From: Clostridia bacterium
GTDB lineage: Bacteria; Bacillota; Clostridia; Christensenellales; UBA1242
Reading direction: 5' to 3'
Assembly: GCA_017473285.1 (NCBI GenBank)
Contig: JAFULP010000072.1
Span: 1-14,762 of the forward strand
DNA length: 14,762 nucleotides
Every line of letters begins with the position of its first letter. Position 1 is the first letter of the stretch. Below the pieces are notes generated by a model. It ran no database searches and was not told the origin of the DNA. It saw nothing but the letters and a program-made list of their open reading frames with translations. Positions 12,910 to 14,762 of this stretch are shown in pieces. Both the position numbers and the translations under genes were made by a program.

Positions 12910-14106
12910 ATGGAATATATTAAGGGGAAACCATATTTTTGTAATTGCAATAAAAAGATTAAGCAATATCCGTATTTGAAGCGGGATATTGAGTGTGAGT
13001 TGTTGATAATTGGCGGTGGAATTGATGGTGCAATCGCCAACTTTTATTTGTCGCAAAAATACGATGTGGTGCTTGTTGACAAGGGGCGTTTTGGATGTGC
13101 TTGTACAGCGTGCGCAACGGCGTTATTGGAATATCAATTAGATGAATATGCCAGCGACTTGACAAAATATATGAGTGAGCAAGATATTGTTTTGGCGTAC
13201 CAAAGTGGACTAAATGCGATTAAGAAAATTCAAAAGTTTATAAGCACCTACGGAAACCATTGCGACTTTAACTTGCGACCAACATTTTTGTTTACCAACT
13301 CAAATTTTTCAAGCAAAGACATTATAACAGAGTATGAATTTAGAAAAAAGCATGGCTTTGAAGTGGAATTATTTAATTCAAACAACAATCCTTTTCCGTT
13401 TGAAATCAAAAGTGGCATATATTGTAAAAATGGGGGATGTGAATTTAATCCATATCTTTTTGCCAAACAAATGATTGAAAACTCGCAAAATCAAGCCAAA
13501 ATTTTTGAAAATACCAAAATAGAAGAACTTATAAAGCAAAAAGACGGCTATCTTGCAATAACAAACTTTGGCGAAAAAATAAAGTGCAAAAAAATACTGA
13601 TTGCCACAGGCTTTAATTGGGAAATTTTAAACAAAAGTGATTTGTGCTATCGATTTGTTAGTTATTCGATTGTAACCGAGCCGTTACAAGATTTTACTTG
13701 GTACAATCATGCAATGATGCACGATGCAACAACGCCATACCATTATTTTAGAATTTTGCCAGACAATCGAATAATTTTTGGTGGGGAAGACACAAAGTTT
13801 AAGCAAAAACCTATAAACGAGAAAAAGGCAAATAAAAAATATGACAAATTAACTAAGGACCTATTTAATTTGTTTCCTAAGTTAAAAGGCAAAACAAAAA
13901 TTGATTACAAATTTTGTGGTTGCTTTGGCACAACGGACAACAATATGGGCTTGATAGGAACATCTAATATTGATAAAGATATTTTGATGTTTATAAGTTG
14001 TGGTGCAAATGGAATAATAAATGCAATAACTGGGGTTGATGTTATTGACGACATACTTTCCAACAAACCAAACAAATTAATCAAAATATTCTCCCCAACA
14101 AAATAG
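12910..14106 (+). CDS. FAD-dependent oxidoreductase of the DAO family
   Basis: The 398-residue flavoprotein has the dinucleotide-binding motif LLIIGGGIDGA (31-41; GxGxxG at G35, G37, G40) with D57 ending the second strand (VVLVDKG). The N-terminal lead-in YPYLKRDIECELLIIGGG is typical of a Firmicutes DAO subfamily. The middle holds the substrate domain (TPYHYFRILPDNRIIFGGED), and the C-terminal FAD segment is GCFGTTDNNMGLIGTS...MFISCGANGIINA (about 338-380). DAO proteins oxidise amino or hydroxy groups of small substrates; the substrate here cannot be told. The N-terminal half has several Cys residues (C11, C13, C63, C65, C68). There is no signal peptide. The ribosome site is weak (AAGG 13 nt upstream), so translation may depend on readthrough from tmk. 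It ends in TAG. Confidence 0.87.
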   Translation: MEYIKGKPYFCNCNKKIKQYPYLKRDIECELLIIGGGIDGAIANFYLSQKYDVVLVDKGRFGCACTACATALLEYQLDEYASDLTKYMSEQDIVLAYQSGLNAIKKIQKFISTYGNHCDFNLRPTFLFTNSNFSSKDIITEYEFRKKHGFEVELFNSNNNPFPFEIKSGIYCKNGGCEFNPYLFAKQMIENSQNQAKIFENTKIEELIKQKDGYLAITNFGEKIKCKKILIATGFNWEILNKSDLCYRFVSYSIVTEPLQDFTWYNHAMMHDATTPYHYFRILPDNRIIFGGEDTKFKQKPINEKKANKKYDKLTKDLFNLFPKLKGKTKIDYKFCGCFGTTDNNMGLIGTSNIDKDILMFISCGANGIINAITGVDVIDDILSNKPNKLIKIFSPTK

Positions 14107-14120
14107 TATTAGATACACAA

Positions 14121-14154
14121 TAAAAAACACTCAAATTTTAACTTTGTTTGGGTG
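14121..14154 (-). terminator. intrinsic terminator between convergent genes
   Basis: Stem CACTCAAA (14128-14135) / TTTGGGTG (14147-14154), one wobble, 11-nt loop. The six A at 14122-14127 give a U-tract on the minus strand, so it ends the gene at 14168-14515 and may also stop transcription from the left. Confidence 0.72.
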
Positions 14155-14167
14155 CTTGAGGTTAATA

Positions 14168-14515
14168 TTATTTGCTGAAAATATCTTCTTCGCTAGGCGA
14201 TTGTTGATTTACAGACTGAATTTCTTGTTTTTTCATCTTTACGAAAGATTTTACATATTCTTTTATTGTATATCTTTCTCTTTGTCTTTGAAGTTGAATA
14301 ACTAAATCAACTCTTGACATCTTATCTTTATTATCATATTTTGCTCGTGTTTCTTCTAATAATGCACTTGGGCAAAATACAGGATAACTTACGCAGTCAA
14401 ACCAGTCTGTCACAACCAACATATAGTTGTTACCTTCTCTTGCTTCTTTATCGTTTAACCAATCTATATACACAGAAGATTTATTCTCTTCTCTAAATTG
14501 TCTTTCTCTAATCAT
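14168..14515 (-). CDS. small hydrophilic protein of unknown function
   Basis: The product has 115 residues and no signal or membrane segment. A charged N-terminus (RERQFREENK) is followed by a more ordered part with aromatic and hydrophobic residues (YIDWLNDKE, NNYMLVVTDWFDC, YPVFCPSALLEE; about 16-55). Next come long basic helices (SRVDLVIQLQRQRERY, KEYVKSFVKMKKQEI) and a disordered polar tail. No family is recognised. The start is well supported: ATG at 14513-14515 with AAGGAG about 8 nt upstream and a good promoter (14540-14568). It is a single-gene unit converging on the oxidoreductase gene, with a terminator between them. Confidence 0.82.
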   Translation of the reverse strand: MIRERQFREENKSSVYIDWLNDKEAREGNNYMLVVTDWFDCVSYPVFCPSALLEETRAKYDNKDKMSRVDLVIQLQRQRERYTIKEYVKSFVKMKKQEIQSVNQQSPSEEDIFSK

Positions 14516-14539
14516 AGAAACTCTCCTTAAATCAATTCT

Positions 14540-14568
14540 ATATTAACACAATTCCAAAACAATTTCAA
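14540..14568 (-). promoter_or_regulatory. promoter of the gene at 14168-14515
   Basis: On the minus strand: -35 TTGAAA (14563-14568), 17-bp spacer, extended -10 TG-T-TAATAT (hexamer 14540-14545). The leader carries a Shine-Dalgarno site. Confidence 0.75.
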
Positions 14569-14608
14569 TATCTAATTGTAAAAAATAAAATAGTTTGGTA
14601 CATAAAGA

Positions 14609-14637
14609 AAAAATCTCACCTAGATAGTGAGATTTTT
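14609..14637. terminator. bidirectional intrinsic terminator
   Basis: A perfect 11-bp stem AAAAATCTCAC/GTGAGATTTTT with a CTAGATA loop has A and T runs suited to termination in either direction. No + strand gene ends before it, so it most likely terminates something transcribed leftwards from beyond 14640. Confidence 0.82.
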
Positions 14638-14762
14638 AAATCCGCTCATTGGCTGGCTTTAAAACATATAAAATACTATGCCGGTCGGACTGGTGCAACG
14701 ATTGATAACGAATCCGAACCACAAAGCGTTTATTGGATATGGTTATTTCGTGGTTAGAGTGA
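14638..14762. other. unassigned segment at the right window edge
   Basis: It is richer in G+C than the rest and not assigned. A minus-strand frame is open from the window end to a stop at 14636-14638 (about 41 codons, basic, no recognised motif), and a + strand frame is open from an ATG at 14678 to the edge. Neither looks convincingly coding, although the terminator at 14609-14637 suggests a leftward transcript. AACCAC (14717-14722) and GTGGTT (14750-14755) form an imperfect hairpin. Confidence 0.3.

Noticed and set aside
121..14515. Possible alternative genetic code, because no gene here ends in TGA
   Set aside because: Proteins carry TGG-coded Trp at expected places and domains are complete under the standard code. 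TAG ends two ordinary genes. A/T-rich genomes often prefer TAA, so the lack of TGA needs no recoding.
14678..14762. Open frame from an ATG at 14678 running off the right edge
   Set aside because: It has under 30 codons, no ribosome site, no recognised motif, and overlaps a leftward open frame; there is not enough to call a gene.

Overview
The window is strongly AT-rich and reads as chromosomal DNA of a Gram-positive, probably uncultured and host-associated member of the Bacillota, Clostridia-like. The case rests on a MazF/NdoA toxin, an RNHCP protein, an RlmCD-type methyltransferase, a Gln-type P-loop thymidylate kinase, and a secreted papain-family protease with lectin-like and InlB-type repeat regions. 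Genes are densely packed. All stop codons are TAA or TAG, but Trp is encoded by TGG and domains are intact, so the code looks standard apart from one in-frame TAG at 496-498. No rRNA, tRNA, CRISPR array, IS element or phage module was recognised.

Layout. 1-120: structured non-coding segment. 121-759 (-): two-membrane-span protein gene split by an in-frame TAG. 843-1399 (-): MazF-type toxin with a small unrecognised partner upstream. 1505-1927 (-): small helical protein. 1958-2176: almost pure A/T spacer. 2222-5823 (-): an RNHCP zinc-ribbon-like gene followed after 2 nt by a 1093-residue cell-surface C1A protease. 5878-6348 (-): SLOG/DUF1273-like protein. 6452-6694 (+): small XRE regulator, converging on a YgjP/DUF45 metallopeptidase (6696-7415, -). 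7573-9512 (+): 23S rRNA uracil methyltransferase followed by a membrane-anchored unknown. 9672-11078 (+): CobW-type G3E GTPase with a very large His/Cys-rich metal-binding insert and a long structured leader. 11273-12100 (+): unknown protein with a possible Cys-His-Asp triad. 12181-14106 (+): thymidylate kinase and a DAO-type FAD oxidoreductase. 14168-14515 (-): small unknown. 14638-14762: unassigned end segment.

The clearest genome-wide pattern concerns gene expression. Promoters follow TTGnnn-17-TAnnnT, often with an extended -10 TGn. Five genes (5506, 5878, 6696, 7573 and 11273) have the -10 only 6-7 nt before the start codon and no Shine-Dalgarno sequence, which predicts leaderless mRNAs. 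Most other genes carry AAGGAG 6-8 nt before the start, including genes downstream in operons. This pattern also corrects two starts (7573 rather than 7480; 7415 rather than 7433). Terminators are compact, and one is built from the coding 3' ends of two convergent genes. I do not see a clear new multi-gene system. The best leads are the leaderless architecture, the interrupted membrane gene, the putative regulatory leader of the CobW gene, and the unknown triad protein at 11273.
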